Shown: positions 32,923-43,966 of the stretch, piece by piece | Position numbering within the stretch: the first letter of the stretch is position 1 | Layout of the letters: each line of letters starts with the position of its first letter | Source: Adiantum capillus-veneris | Lineage: Eukaryota > Streptophyta > Polypodiopsida > Polypodiales > Pteridaceae | DNA length: 64,000 nucleotides | NCBI GenBank assembly: GCA_014529385.2 | Contig: CM043948.1 | Span: 83,942,260-84,006,259, forward strand | Direction of reading: 5' to 3' | The notes under the pieces: model-generated | The model's database searches: none | Told to the model about the DNA's origin: nothing | Seen by the model: the letters and a program-made list of their open reading frames with translations, nothing else | Position numbers and translations under genes: made by a program

Positions 32923-34200
32923 TTAGTACTCTTCCACCCCTCCTAGATAGCGTACTCCGGGATGACTGCGTCCATGGGTTGAACAATTGTGTCTATGCAT
33001 AGCCGTGGTTGGCTCTACCATGCTTTGAAGGTCAATGCAGTTCAAACCATTATGCTGTGCACGAGGTGGGTCTTGAGTGATTAACTCAAGGGTTTCTGAT
33101 GTCGAGGCTTGCTGTTGGTGTCTTCCAAAGAGCAAGTCTTGTAGCTTGTGTGCTCTTTGCTTGATTGTACCATCAGGATGCTTTAGCATGCTGATTTTCT
33201 GAGCTTTTGGTAGCAGTAATGATTGTTGTCGAGCTTTTACCCGCCATTGATATCTTGGTTTGTCTTAGTCAAAATGGTGTGGTTGAGGTTTTTGAGGCTT
33301 AACTCTCCATTGCTTGACTGGTTTTGCAGTTTGCAGAGAAGATAAGTGCTCCTTTTTCTTCCAAACCCATTTCATGTTAGGTTCCTTGCTTGGAGATGCT
33401 CGTCTCTGTGTTTTGACCTTTGGAACCGTCTTTGGTATTGTCAATGATGTTTTGGGCACCCAGATTTGGATCGGCTTGTCCTTAAGTTGTGCTTTCGGTA
33501 CCCAAATTTTCCTGACTCCTTGCATGCTACTTGTAGCATTTGCTTGTCGAGAGGATGGAGAATATTGAGTACTTCGTGGTTTGCTTTGTTGATAATTGCC
33601 TTTCCATTCCTCCTTGCTTGGTGCAATTGGAACGATGAGTTGCCCGCCTTATGGTGATAGCTTGAGCTGATTTGTATCCCAATCTGGTACTGCTTTGTCT
33701 GTCCGCATCCATGAAATTCCAAGGATCATCATCTCATTCATGTGTTCATTTGGTAAGCATACAAACTGATGAGGACATGAACATCCATGTACTATCACAT
33801 TCAAATTGACTACTCCCAATGTTGGTGTTGGGTTCTTGTTGCATCCTTTTATTGTCGCTATTCCTGCTGTCAAAGACTGACTTGTTGCTTTCTTCTACGT
33901 GGAATAACTGACTGCATTTACTCTAGCTCCTGTATCAACCAAGGCATTTGTGCTATGATTGTTGAGTTGTACTTTGATGCGAAGGTCCATTCCATCTAGC
34001 CATTCATCATCTGTTGACACTGCATCTTTTGGCAATTCCAATTGTCAGTCATCCACTTCCAGTGTGTTGATGGGAATAGGTATTTGTTGATTCTTGAGAG
34101 CAGCTTTCCTTTTGAGCACCCAAATCCGAGCTTCTTCTTGGGCTTCATCAATAACCTGCTATCATTTTATCTTCCTTTGCTTGGGTGCATGCATTCTATC
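32923..34200 (-). pseudogene. Second aspartic protease plus WVPK-repeat protein, downstream of integrase
   Basis: Reading on the minus strand from about 34150, an ARIWVLKRKAALKNQ stretch is followed by an aspartic protease domain. Its active site is LVDTGARVNAV (about 33915-33950), a canonical DTGA, and its C-terminal motif is MMILGISWM near 33715. After a TGA come WVPK repeats (KIWVPKAQL, QIWVPKTSL, MKWVWKKKE; 33265-33525) and a Gln/His-rich tail ending near 32923. Stops lie at about 33892 (TAG), 33649 (TGA) and 33265. RT-less TRG elements show the same protease-then-WVPK order. A protease after integrase is not the standard gypsy order (protease, RT, RNase H, integrase). Confidence 0.8.
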
Positions 34201-34207
34201 TAGCAAT

Positions 34208-35410
34208 TCATTGGTTAGCATCAAATTGTACTTCTTTAAAATGACACCCGCTAATCCAATTAGCCATTGGTTCACCATCTAGAGTGTACAACTTAACTGC
34301 TCCACTTGGAGATACATCTTCAATGATAAACGGTCCGTTTCCCTTTTTCTTAAACTTGGAAAGGTGTTGCTTAAGGGAATAGACTAAAACTAAGTCCCCT
34401 TTCTTGAAGATTTTTGTGATGAGATTGGAACCAAAAACCCGTTTTTGTTTCCGCTTTTGTGCATAGATATGAGCTACAACAGTTAGCCTTTGCTCATCTA
34501 GCTTCTTTAAATCTTCAAGTATATATGACAATTCATGTCCAATCCACTCCGAGATCCTTTGCTACCCTTAGTGTCGGCAATAGAAATCCTATTGACAGTA
34601 TGGCATCAAGACCATAAACAAGGTTAAAGCGTGTAGCATTTAAAGCTGTTTTGAATGAAACTCGATAGGCCCGTAGAGCAGCACGGAGATTCATTTCCCA
34701 GTCTGTTCTTCCTGAACTAACCACCTTAGTCAATACCGAGCTAAGAATCTTATTCGTATACTCAGCTTGTCGGTTTGCTAGTGGATGATAGGGAGCTGAC
34801 TTGTTATGGATGACCATAAATTCATTAAGAAGATACTCGATTACCTCATTGAGGAAATGAGTTTCCCTATCACTGACAATTTCTATTGGCAGTCCATATC
34901 TTGTGAACACATACTCATATAAAAATGCGGCAGTGGTTCTTGCATCATTCTTTTGAGTTGCTTTAGCCTGAACCCACTTAGTCAATTAATCCATAGCTAC
35001 GATAATATATTGAGCTTGGGTCCTGTAAGCAGGTGGTTGTATTTTCCCAATAAAATCTATACCCCATTTTGCGAAAGCTCTAGCTCCCATCATTGGTCTT
35101 AAGGGCATGCTATCTACTCGTGTTGGCATTTTTGCTCGTTGACAAGCATCACATCTTCGAAAATTTTCTTTGGCATCTGCAAAAAGTGTTGGCCACCATA
35201 TGCCTGCCATCAAGATTTCTCTTGTGGTGGTCTCACTAGAAAAATGACCTCTAGCTAATCTAGCATGTGCTTGTTCTATAATCGGAATATATTCGCCTTC
35301 ATTTGCACAAGATGTCAATGTTGATCCTTACCTCTCTGATACAATTGATTTCCAATAAGAGCATAGTCTCTTGCTTCAGTTTCAATTAGTCTTTGACGGC
35401 GTTTACTCAT
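34208..35410 (-). pseudogene. pol: Integrase with second H2C2 module (broken)
   Basis: From ATG at 35410 (MSKRRQRLIETEARDYALIG) the minus strand leads, after a frame break near 35318, into an intact H2C2 zinc module (H-x-ARLARGHF, then RRCDACQR). The integrase core follows with Asp in KWGIDFIGKI, Asp in EIVSDRETHF and Glu in NRQAEYTNKI. A TAA at 34986-34988 interrupts the core early. The C-terminal part (34531-34208) has GDLVLVYSLKQH, GPFIIEDVSPSGAV and LYTLDGEPM, typical of plant gypsy integrase tails. No chromodomain is visible. Confidence 0.9.
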
Positions 35411-35832
35411 ATCCTCAGGAAATGTTCGGCTCGATAAGCAAGTGGAGTAACTAGATAGTTACTCCACTTAGAAACATGTGACATTTGAAACAATGTTACG
35501 TGAGGTATGGGTGTTTGTTTTTGACATTGAGGATGGTCCTTTACATAAGAGCGAACATCACTTCTCATAGTTGGCCAAAATACTCCACTTCTCAAGATCC
35601 TTTGCATAGTTTGGTCTTCCACAAAGTGAAGTCCTACTATGGTAATATGTGCTTGACTTAGGTATTGGTTTTTCTCTTCAAGATTAATGCATAAGAGAAA
35701 CATTACATCTCGCTTTCTTTTGTATAGCTTACCAGCTAGTAATTGATACATAGCCAACTGCTCAATTAATCCGATTGTAATAGGAAGTGATATTTGCGAA
35801 TCCACTCGAGCTATGGTCATCAATGACACCAT
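35411..35832 (-). pseudogene. pol: Additional H2C2 zinc module upstream of integrase
   Basis: This frame reads LAMYQLLAGKLYKRKRDV, then QAHITIVGLHF, ILRSGVFWPTMRSDVRSYV and DHPQCQK. These are the landmarks of a gypsy integrase zinc-binding region: LYKR element, two His, WPTM, Cys pair. The first Cys of the usual CxxCQ is lost. It ends HVSKWSNYLVTPLAYRAEHF, which leads into another complete LYQR/H2C2 unit. Two successive modules are therefore present. Confidence 0.75.
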
Positions 35833-35844
35833 ATTTTCTGACCA

Positions 35845-36657
35845 TCAAGGTATCATTTCCATGGAGAACAAATAGGAATCTGGTAGATCATCATCTACTC
35901 CTTTAGGAGGTTCTCCTGAAACGATCCTAGACAAATGATCTGCTCTTTGATGAGTAGTGCCCTTTTTTACAACCACAGTGAAATCAAATTCCAAAAGAAT
36001 GATGAACCATCTCACTATTCTTCCTGTGCTGCATGGCTTGTTGACCAACTACAATAAAGCTTGGTGGTCCACAAAAAATACAAATTTGTTTGCTAATAGA
36101 TAATGTCTATATTTTTTTATGGCATGGATCATTCCTAATCCTTCCCTTTCAGTGGTGGTATAATTCTTTTCTAGCATGTTCAACTGTCGGCTAGCATAAG
36201 AAATAGGAAAATCAATTTTCCCGTCTCTTGGTTGAGCCACTATACACCCAATAGCAAAATTTGAAGCATCTACATGTATGTAAAATATCTTATTCCAATA
36301 TGGTGCTTTCAATATTGGAGCTGAAGTGAGAGCTCGCTTAAGCTTCATGAAGGATTCTTCACATGCTTCAGTCCACTCAAAGTGTGCAATCAAGCTATAC
36401 ATGGGTTTTGCAATTATAGCGCACATGTAAATGAACTGTCTGTAATATCCACAATGCTCCATAAAGGCTTGAATCCCCGTGACTATTGTTGGTCTAGGCA
36501 AATCAACAATAACATGAATTTTATCCATATTCGTAGCTATGCCATTTTTAGACACTATATGTCTAGGCAAATCAACAATAACATGAATTTTATCCATATC
36601 AGTAGCTATGCCATTTTTAGACACTATATGTCCAATAATTTTTCCTTGTCTACCCAT
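35845..36657 (-). pseudogene. pol: Giant element RT C-terminus and RNase H (broken)
   Basis: The frame from 36657 carries the end of RT (GHIVSKNGIAT, CGYYRQF) and RNase H with Asp in IHVDASNFAIG, Glu in TTTEREGLGMIHAIKKY and Asp in FFVDHQALL. It passes a stop at 36049-36051 and ends with HQRADHLSRI. A 69-bp in-frame duplication repeats HIVSKNGIATNMDKIHVI. Confidence 0.92.
36492..36629. repeat. 69-bp in-frame tandem duplication in pol
   Basis: 36492-36560 and 36561-36629 differ at only two or three bases and add 23 residues without breaking the frame. Confidence 0.95.
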
Positions 36658-36669
36658 GAATGTGCACTT

Positions 36670-37652
36670 TTAGGATTTAGGCAAATCCTATAAAGTCTAT
36701 ATTTTTCAAATACCTTTTTGAGATGTTCAAAATAATCACTCGGATTGATGAATGTACGCATAGATTATCCATGTATACTTCCAAAAATTTCCTTAGGTAT
36801 TCTTTAAAATCATGACTCATCAATCTTTGAAAGGTGGCAGGAGCATTAGTCAACCCAAAGGGCATAACCCGATAGGCAAAAACACCATCCCGTTGCAAAA
36901 GCAGTTTTATGCTAATCTTTTGGGTCAACCAAAAGTTGATTGTATCCCAAAAAGCCATCTAAGAAGCTGTAAGCCTCTTTTTTTGCATCTCATTCTAACA
37001 CATGCTCAATGATTGGAAGAGGAAAGTTGTCTCTAATGGTAGCTACATTCACTTTCTTGAGATTGACACACACTTGTAATTTTCCATTTTTCTTGGGTAC
37101 TACCACAATTGGAGACACCCAATCTGTGTGTTCAATTTTATAAATGAATTCGGATTCCTTTAGTTTCTCAATCTCTTCTTTGATCTTCCTTGCAATTGTT
37201 TCATTGTATGTGTATGGCCTTTGTCTACTTGGTTTCACATCATTTCTCATGGGTATGGTATGTTGACAGATTTTTGGATCAACACCCTTGAGATCCTTGT
37301 AAGACCAAGCGAAAATATCTTGGTATTCTTTTAGTAAGATCATTAAAAGCTCTTCTTCATCATTTGTTAGGTCATTTGCAATGTAGGCAGGCCTAAGCTC
37401 TTCTCCTAGTTCAACCAAATCTATCTTTTTCGTGTTTTCAGGCCCTTCGTAGGACTCGCCTTGTTTTCGTAGTTCTCTAACAGGTTGTTCTACTGTAATT
37501 TTTTTATCTTGGAGAGTATATTTTTTGTAATGGGATGGAACACTCATTACATCTTTTCCATCCTCTTCTGTGGTTTCCATTTCGGTTGTATATATCTCCT
37601 TTAGAGCTTTTTTCAACTCTTGATATTTCTTTTTCCGCTCAATTCGTGTCAT
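36670..37652 (-). pseudogene. pol: Giant element reverse transcriptase (broken, YMDN)
   Basis: It starts MTRIERKKKYQELKKALKEI at 37652 and shows DIFAWSYKDLKGVDPKICQH, WVSPIVVVPKKNGKLQVCVN and, after a frame break near 36990, YRVMPFGLTNAPATFQRLM. The catalytic box at 36764-36775 reads YMDN instead of YMDD, a GAT-to-AAT change that removes a catalytic Asp. The fingers also have VNLKK where VDYRK is usual. The enzyme is inactive by sequence even apart from the frame breaks. Confidence 0.92.
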
Positions 37653-37823
37653 GGTTGACTCCTTTCGGTTTTGCTTGAGTATCCTTCCTTGTTTTTCTTA
37701 ATGACATTCCTGGATTTTTGTTTGAAGGATATCTGCCAGTGATTTTGTCCTTGACACAATCATGTGCATCTATCTGCATCAGGAACTGTGTTCTACTAGA
37801 GACTCATGGCATAGGTCTTGTTT

Positions 37824-38450
37824 TCATGTTTTTGGTGTCTCTTTTTTGTCTATATCATTTTTGTCTTCTTGATTTTTGGTTAGGAAGTCAAAAAAATTTT
37901 CCTCCCCTCCTTTTAGGAGAAGCTTAGCTCTCACATGTCCTTTTTCTGACCCCGAATCCTCTGAGGTAGCTGAGTGTTCTTCTAACTCATCTGTTGCATC
38001 GTAGCAGAGGTCTGAAAAGACTTGTTGAGCTTTTATCAAGTCCTTGGGTTCCTCAATTTCATCTTCAATGTGGAGAGTTGAAATCATTTGGATGGGAATT
38101 ATGTCATAGCCATCCTCATTACAAAATTGAGTTGGCATATACGTATTCACACATACATCCATTGACGCTAAAATTTGAGTCCACTCAAATGGCTCAAACA
38201 AATGTTCTGGAAAGGATTCACGTACATAGGCTTCCTCTATGCAATCCTTTTCTAAAATACATTCTTCTCTTTTTAAAATTCCTTTTTTTGAAGCTCCGGA
38301 CATCCAAATAGGAGTGTCTTTGTTTAACCACGATGGAAGCTTAGTTTCAGCCGAAGAGACTGAATCAAACTCTTGTATGGGCGTTTTCATGACATCTCTA
38401 TAAGTGTGATCTTTTAGATTAACCCTTGTTATAGATCCCACTTGCTTCAA
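37824..38450 (-). pseudogene. Acidic linker between protease and RT
   Basis: 208 codons open (MKQVGSITRVNLKDHTYRD, then DEIEEPKDLIKAQQV and DSGSEKGHVRAKLLL). The N-terminal part continues the protease tail (LYLKQVGSI follows RDWGNN), as in TRG (VYLQFQDSV). The rest is acidic and unrecognised. Confidence 0.75.
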
Positions 38451-39484
38451 GTACAGATAGTTGTTTCCCCAATCTCGGATAAGCTGTACCTATCGCATGA
38501 AAGGTCTTCCCAATATGATTTTGTAATTGAGTTTCTTCCCAAAGTCTACTATGGCAAAAGTGTGTCGCTATTCAATCCCACATGAATTAACTATCACTCT
38601 TTCTAGCAGTCCTAAGGGTCTTTTCAATGTGTCCGTCAGCCAATTGCAATTTCATTCGAGTTTGTCTAATGGCTGGTTGTCACCAGGATTCCCATACCGC
38701 TTTTGTGGCTATGGTTATGCCTTCTACAATATCCAGTATTGCCATGATTTCAATGTCATTATATTTCATTAGAAGGGTTGTGTTCCCTTCTTCCCCTTCG
38801 TAGTATTCTTCGACTTTATTTATTGGAACATATCGAATCTCCTTGTTATCCATTTCGTGTTTCAATCTTTCCAATTTTTTTACGATGAGCCCCGTTATCC
38901 CCACATTCTCTAGGGTTTTCTGTAGGTCATTCCATAAATATGGTCTGATTTTTAACAGTTCTCCCAAAGTAAGAGTGCATTGGATGGGTGTAGACACGAT
39001 TGAATGAATATTGTCTACTTTCAGGGTCTGTTCCGCTCTTTTTACTTGAGTGGTCTTACACACTATGGATTCATCTTCGTTATCTCCCAAGTAAGAGGGT
39101 AATGTTTTCAAGGTCAAAGGTTTAGACATTCCTGAAGCTTCAGATCCGCAATCCTTGTACAAGGATTGTACATATCCATATCAAGAGGTAGGTTGTCTAA
39201 CCAAACTTCCTCTATAGGAGCTGACTTTAGAGTTAGGCTCCCATCATTGATCTCTCGAACTTTTCCCATAAGTGTCTTGGCCAATCTTCCTCTACAAATG
39301 GAATTTCGTCTAAGGCATCTTCGTTGTCCGCCACTATAAGTTTTGGCTCTTTTGGTTTCAAGTGGGGTTCTACCACCACTTCGGATTTTTTTTTATTGTC
39401 TCTTACCACAAACTCCTCAGGTTTTGCCATACTTTCGAGTTGGGGTTTTTGTTTTTCCAACATCTCTTGCGTGATTCTTACCAA
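38451..39484 (-). pseudogene. pro: First aspartic protease region (broken)
   Basis: Frames 39484-39233 and 39162-38680 contain a charged linker and then IRYVPINKVEEYYEGEEGNT followed by IMAILDIVEGITIATKAVWE. This aligns with TRG (VPINELGQYFEGDESNATLP, GILDGGAGVSIVTKDCWES). The first Asp is kept but the GGAG of TRG is IVEG here, so the active-site loop is lost. A TGA follows at 38680-38682. Confidence 0.8.
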
Positions 39485-39559
39485 ATTTTGATAAGCTTAG
39501 CTGCTTCCACGTCTGGAGAAGGATAGTTTTTCCATTTGTTTTCCATGTTTTGGCCTGCT

Positions 39560-40410
39560 TTAAGTCCTGCTTGGTAGGCTTCCAAGGCTCATTAATAGGC
39601 TCAAAAATTTATCAACCAAAATTGATCCTCCAGATTTCATGGTTGTTTTTTTGATTTCACTTCCAAGTTCTTTCACCTTTTCCTGTAATAGCTTCTTTGC
39701 TTTCTCCTCGATTTCAGCCTTTTGTTTCTGCCTTCTCATCTTATACCTCTTGCTTCTGCTTCTTTTGGTCTTTTGAGAGGCAATTTTTGTATTCTCTGAA
39801 TCATCAAAGGAGTTATGTTTCTTTTTCTTAGCCTTGGCTCTAGTGATTACCTTGATTGGAACAATCGGTTCACTCTTAGATGAGCTACTAGGTATAACTT
39901 GGACTGCATTTACTACTGTTTTACCCTTGTTTAAAGATTTTTTAGGACAATCTTCTGGGAAGTTTCCTCCCTTTTTGCAACATTGTATGCAATAAGCTTC
40001 AATCATCTTGATGTTCTTGTCAGGCTTTGGACATTCATTTTTTCAATGATCATCTGCACCACAGTTATGACAATTTCCCGTTCTTGGCTTAATCATGGGT
40101 CTTACCACATGAGGTCTAACACCTTGATTAACCATATAATACATTGGTGCAAACTCTGGTGGAGCATAAGTCACAGGTTCTTCCATTGGTGGTAGATGTG
40201 AATCATACCAATCTCCTTCTACCATTACTGTAAATGGACTAGGCTTAACATAAGGTGTAACAGGCACTAGTGCTTGTTCATCTATTACTCCCTCTGGGTG
40301 CATGTACTTTACATGCACCACATTATGTCCTGGATACTGAGGTTGTTGACCCAACATAGGTTGAGGTCTTTCCATACCCAATGGTGGTCTTTGAGCTGGC
40401 GCCGTGTTAA
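39560..40410 (-). pseudogene. gag: Giant element gag, C-terminal half with zinc knuckle
   Basis: It starts in frame inside Gag (TAPAQRPPLGMERPQPML) and runs to CHNCGADDH, TGA, KNEC. A C-x2-C-x4-H-x4-C knuckle is interrupted only by the stop at 40043-40045. A second Cys cluster (CIQCCKKGGNFPEDC) and a long Lys-rich tail (about 39560-39800) follow. The N-terminal half is at 42129-43966. Confidence 0.85.
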
Positions 40411-40417
40411 GCTGATA

Positions 40418-40435
40418 TCCCCGCTAGCGGCGCCA
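40418..40435 (-). other. Primer-binding site next to middle LTR
   Basis: On the minus strand TGGCGCCGCTAGCGGGGA lies two bases inside the LTR. It resembles the TRG/Athila tRNA-Asp type and differs from the site beside the right LTR. Confidence 0.7.
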
Positions 40436-40437
40436 AA

Positions 40438-41360
40438 TGTGGGACACGGGTCTAATCTCACTATCCTATCTTATTGTACTTTTAATGAGAACCACGATTA
40501 AATTGTCAATCCATAGAACAAAGCTGATTCAACTAGTGCATAGAGGCTACAAGAGGTTGTCAATCTCTCAGAAAACAACAAACAACTCAAATCTAACTCA
40601 AGCTACACTCAAGTGACTGAAATCACCAAAAGCCAATCGCTCATCGGCACACAAATCACATTCGTTACAGCATCAAATGACATCCAAACATAATATAACT
40701 TCTAGGACAAATTTAGAAGACCTAAGCACGCATGCTTATGGTCTCAAACCCTACTTTAGGTCAAGTGCCAAAATCGTGATTATTAACAGCAGTGGATTTT
40801 TGACCTAGTCGTTTTTGACCCAGAATGCACCTAAATGCTTAGCAATGATGCCCCAATACCCCGCCTATGCTTAGTTTTTGATTTTGAAGTGTAAATTATT
40901 ACTTATGATGAAATTATTGGCAACGCCAAAAGCTACTAATTACTGTGATGTGTTTATGTCAATGCGTAGAGCTCTTACCTGCGGTTGCAGTGCAACAAAC
41001 TCGACTGCAATGTGACAACCAGAGAGGAAGTAGGAAGCACGAGAAGGAGAGAAGTGAGCGCCGTTAGTTGATGCTGTGTATTTCATTATCCAAAACTTGC
41101 AAATAACTTATAAAAATTGGCTTTTATACCTTAGCCAAGGTTTTTTGGTGGTCAAAACTAATAATCTTGGAGCTCTAAGTAAAGATAGGTAATGACAGGT
41201 TGATACAATTTGGAAGCTTGTATCCCCAACTCATTAATTACAAGGTTTATCCAAAAAATAGGAGTTACAATATTCTCGATTTATAAAAAATAATAAGTGT
41301 TTTACACCGAGAGCTCCAAAAAATGGTATTTGTGGTATCCATGTTAGCTTGCTGCTAACA
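40438..41360 (-). repeat. Giant element middle LTR
   Basis: 923 bp, from TGTGGGACAC to GCTAACA, homologous to the LTRs at 25990 and 45972. Minus-strand TATAAAA at 41122-41128. It has a polypurine tract on its right and a primer-binding site on its left, so it could serve as 3' LTR of one unit and 5' LTR of the next. Confidence 0.93.
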
Positions 41361-42128
41361 TTCCCCCCCTCCTCGCCTGTGTCGTGCCTTGACACAACTT
41401 TATGGGCTAAAGTAGTCTTCAGGTTGACGGTTGGCGAGGTGGTCTTTAAGCGCATTGAGTGCCTTTTGGTATCTGATATTTCTCTCTTTATTTGGCACTT
41501 GCAAGAACTGCATGGTGACTTTGCTCTTCAGCTCCACTGTTGAGTAGCCTATAAAGCGTGATGTCAAGTTGCTGATCACTGGCCCAAATATTTTCGTTCG
41601 CCAAGTGAAGAACCCTGTGTAGAACGCTTTCTCGAATGCCAGCATATTGTGAGACATTAAAAACATACATATGGCGTAGAAGCCATAGAGGACTTCTTCA
41701 GAAGTTTGCCCACTGAGATCATAGCACAACCCTTTGTTACCCTCGAGGAATGACATCCACGGGGTGCCTGCTTGCTCTGGCTCATGGAATACTTCGATGC
41801 ATGTGAGCATCATTCGGCAGATTTTGTATAACATTGCACATGATAAATTTGGTAGACTTTTGAAGAAGGACATGGTGCCCGTTAGGGATTTCACCATGTA
41901 CTCCTCCGTCGGTGGTCCCTTGTCTGAAGCAAGCAATCTTGGGTAGTTTAGCCAATTTGGCCGCTTCTTTAGTAGTGCCTCGTGTGCTTGTCAAGTCCTT
42001 ACTCTTAGTACAGGACAGGAAGTAGGATCCTTCTGCAGGGCCACAAGTGCTCTTGTGAATAGAATCAAGTACCTTGGATTCTTGTTCAACCAGCTCAGCC
42101 TCCAATTTTGGTGGTCTTTGAGTTGGTG
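41361..42128 (-). pseudogene. Second copy of ORF3 C-terminus with polypurine tract
   Basis: It is homologous to 26923-27680. The frame 41936-41400 (178 codons; GPPTEEYMVKSLTGTMSF to LANRQPEDYFSP) is open and shows the natural end of ORF3, which is frameshifted in the other copy. At 42105-42128 it joins Gag sequence at a shared GGTGGTCTT. Confidence 0.88.
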
Positions 42129-43966
42129 CCATGTTAGACTAGTATCTGTACATGGGTTGTCCTTATGGCCTCATGGGCACGTACTGAACATTCCTATCAT
42201 ACTTTGGTCGGTAGTAGCATCATTAGTCTCATGGCTGGTCCATTTATCCTCAACTGCATACCATTTCTGCGGTCTAATTGGTTGTCCCTGTTGAGGTATC
42301 CATTGTCCTGGTCCCCTCATAGGTGCTTTTTGCATGTTATTCATCATGTCGTTCATCCTTTTGAGCATGTCTTCTATGGTTGAAAGTGGTGCTATAGTAG
42401 CTGTTCCCACTTGTGTTGGTTTAGTGGATGTTGTTTTCTCACTTTGGTTATCCTTAGGGACATGTTCTTCGTTGAAAATATCACAATTGTCTCCTAAGTC
42501 AATAGCATCTGACACACACTCTTCTAGGGTTGTATGCTTCTTGCTATAGAGTATAGCATGAAGTTCTTTGTTTAACAATCCCTCTAGAAACAATGACACT
42601 AGTCATTCTTCTGCAAGTATCTCTAGCCCTGGACATCTGGCAATGTATTTTTTCATTTGAGTTGTACAATCCCTAACAAACTCACCTTGTTTTTGTTTAA
42701 AGCTGTAGATTTGAGCTACAGTATTGTGTTTGATCCCCGTTTTGGAACAAGCAGCTGTAAATCCTTGAGCTAATGTGTTTAAGTCCATGATCGACCTTGG
42801 TGGAATGTTTTGGAACCTTGTCAATGCTTTTCCTTTTAATGTCATTCCAAACCCCTCAAGTTGAGTATAGAAATTGAATATGCATTTCGCTCTTAGCACT
42901 TGCTTAAAGCTTGCTAAGTGGTCGTATGGATCCCCTGATCCACTATATTTTCTGACCCATTTCTAAAAATCAACTGGTCTGACGCGTCTATTTGGTTCAA
43001 CTCCAGGTCTTGTGGCAGTTGGTCCTGTTCCGAGTCCTTCAAACCAATCTGTTGGAAATAATGACTCATGTAGCCCTGGAGTGGCCTTAGTGTCACCTTG
43101 TTTTCTGCGTGATGAGGTGGTTTCTGGTTTTTAACGTTACCCTCAGATGATCTCTCATGGTGTTCATCTATTGGAATTGTTTCTGGTCCTTGTCCCAATA
43201 TCCAATCCCTTATGGAATACCCTTGGTATTTGGTTTGTTCTACCTCCTCAAGAGTCATCATAACAAAGTTGTCGTTATAACAATCCCTAAACAGATAGGT
43301 TGGTAGGTCTGTTGATCCCTTATCCTTGATCTTGAAGATATAGATGATCTTCATGGTTGTCAGTTGTCCTGATTTGGCATGCGAAGTCCACAGAAGATCT
43401 TTTACATTTCTATCCTCCCAACAATAGACTCCCATCCTAGGATTATCAGTACTAAGCCGTTTCAAGGGCTTCAAATCAACTTGATCGTATCCCTTGAATT
43501 CTAAAGTTGGTGGTCCTTCTTTTGCGGCCATATCTAGAATTATGGTGTTTGCGTCTAAACCCCATTTGTCTATCACGTCAGGGTCTTCAACTTGTAAATA
43601 CTGAGTTTTGTTTCGGTCCATGTATATTTTTCCTTGTTTGTTTGCCCTAATCTCTTCTTCAAACTCAATACCATGGTCATCAATGCGAATGGCATACTCT
43701 TCGCTAGGATCCACGTAAACTTGAGCTCCATGGCCATTACTCTTATAAAAAGAGAGTATATGCTTATAGCACATTGTCGTTCCGGTTTTCGATCGAGTCG
43801 CATAGGAAGACATTTCGGACATTGAATCAGAAAAAGTGTCTGAGACTTCTTCAGGGATAGTGTGCAAGGAATTGCCTTGATTCACGCTTTCTTCAGTGGA
43901 TACTCTTCTGGAGGTTTCTCCAAGTATGCCCTGACTTCCTAGTACACGTCCAGATCTAAGGTTCAT
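42129..43966 (-). pseudogene. gag: Giant element gag, N-terminal half
   Basis: The frame starts MNLRSGRVLGSQGILGETS at 43966 (350 codons). After stops at about 42967 and 42600 the Retrotrans_gag domain reads YDHLASFKQVLRAKC, FYTQLEGFGMTLKGKALTRF, then EFVRDCTTQMKKYIARCPG and LFLEGLLNKELHAILY. The LRSGRVL start is shared with TRG. It is separated from its C-terminal half by the extra LTR segment. Confidence 0.88.

Noticed and set aside
32923-34200. Nested gag-pro element rather than part of the giant element
   Set aside because: No LTR ends or TSD seen around it and it is collinear with pol; kept as part of the element, but flagged as a finding.
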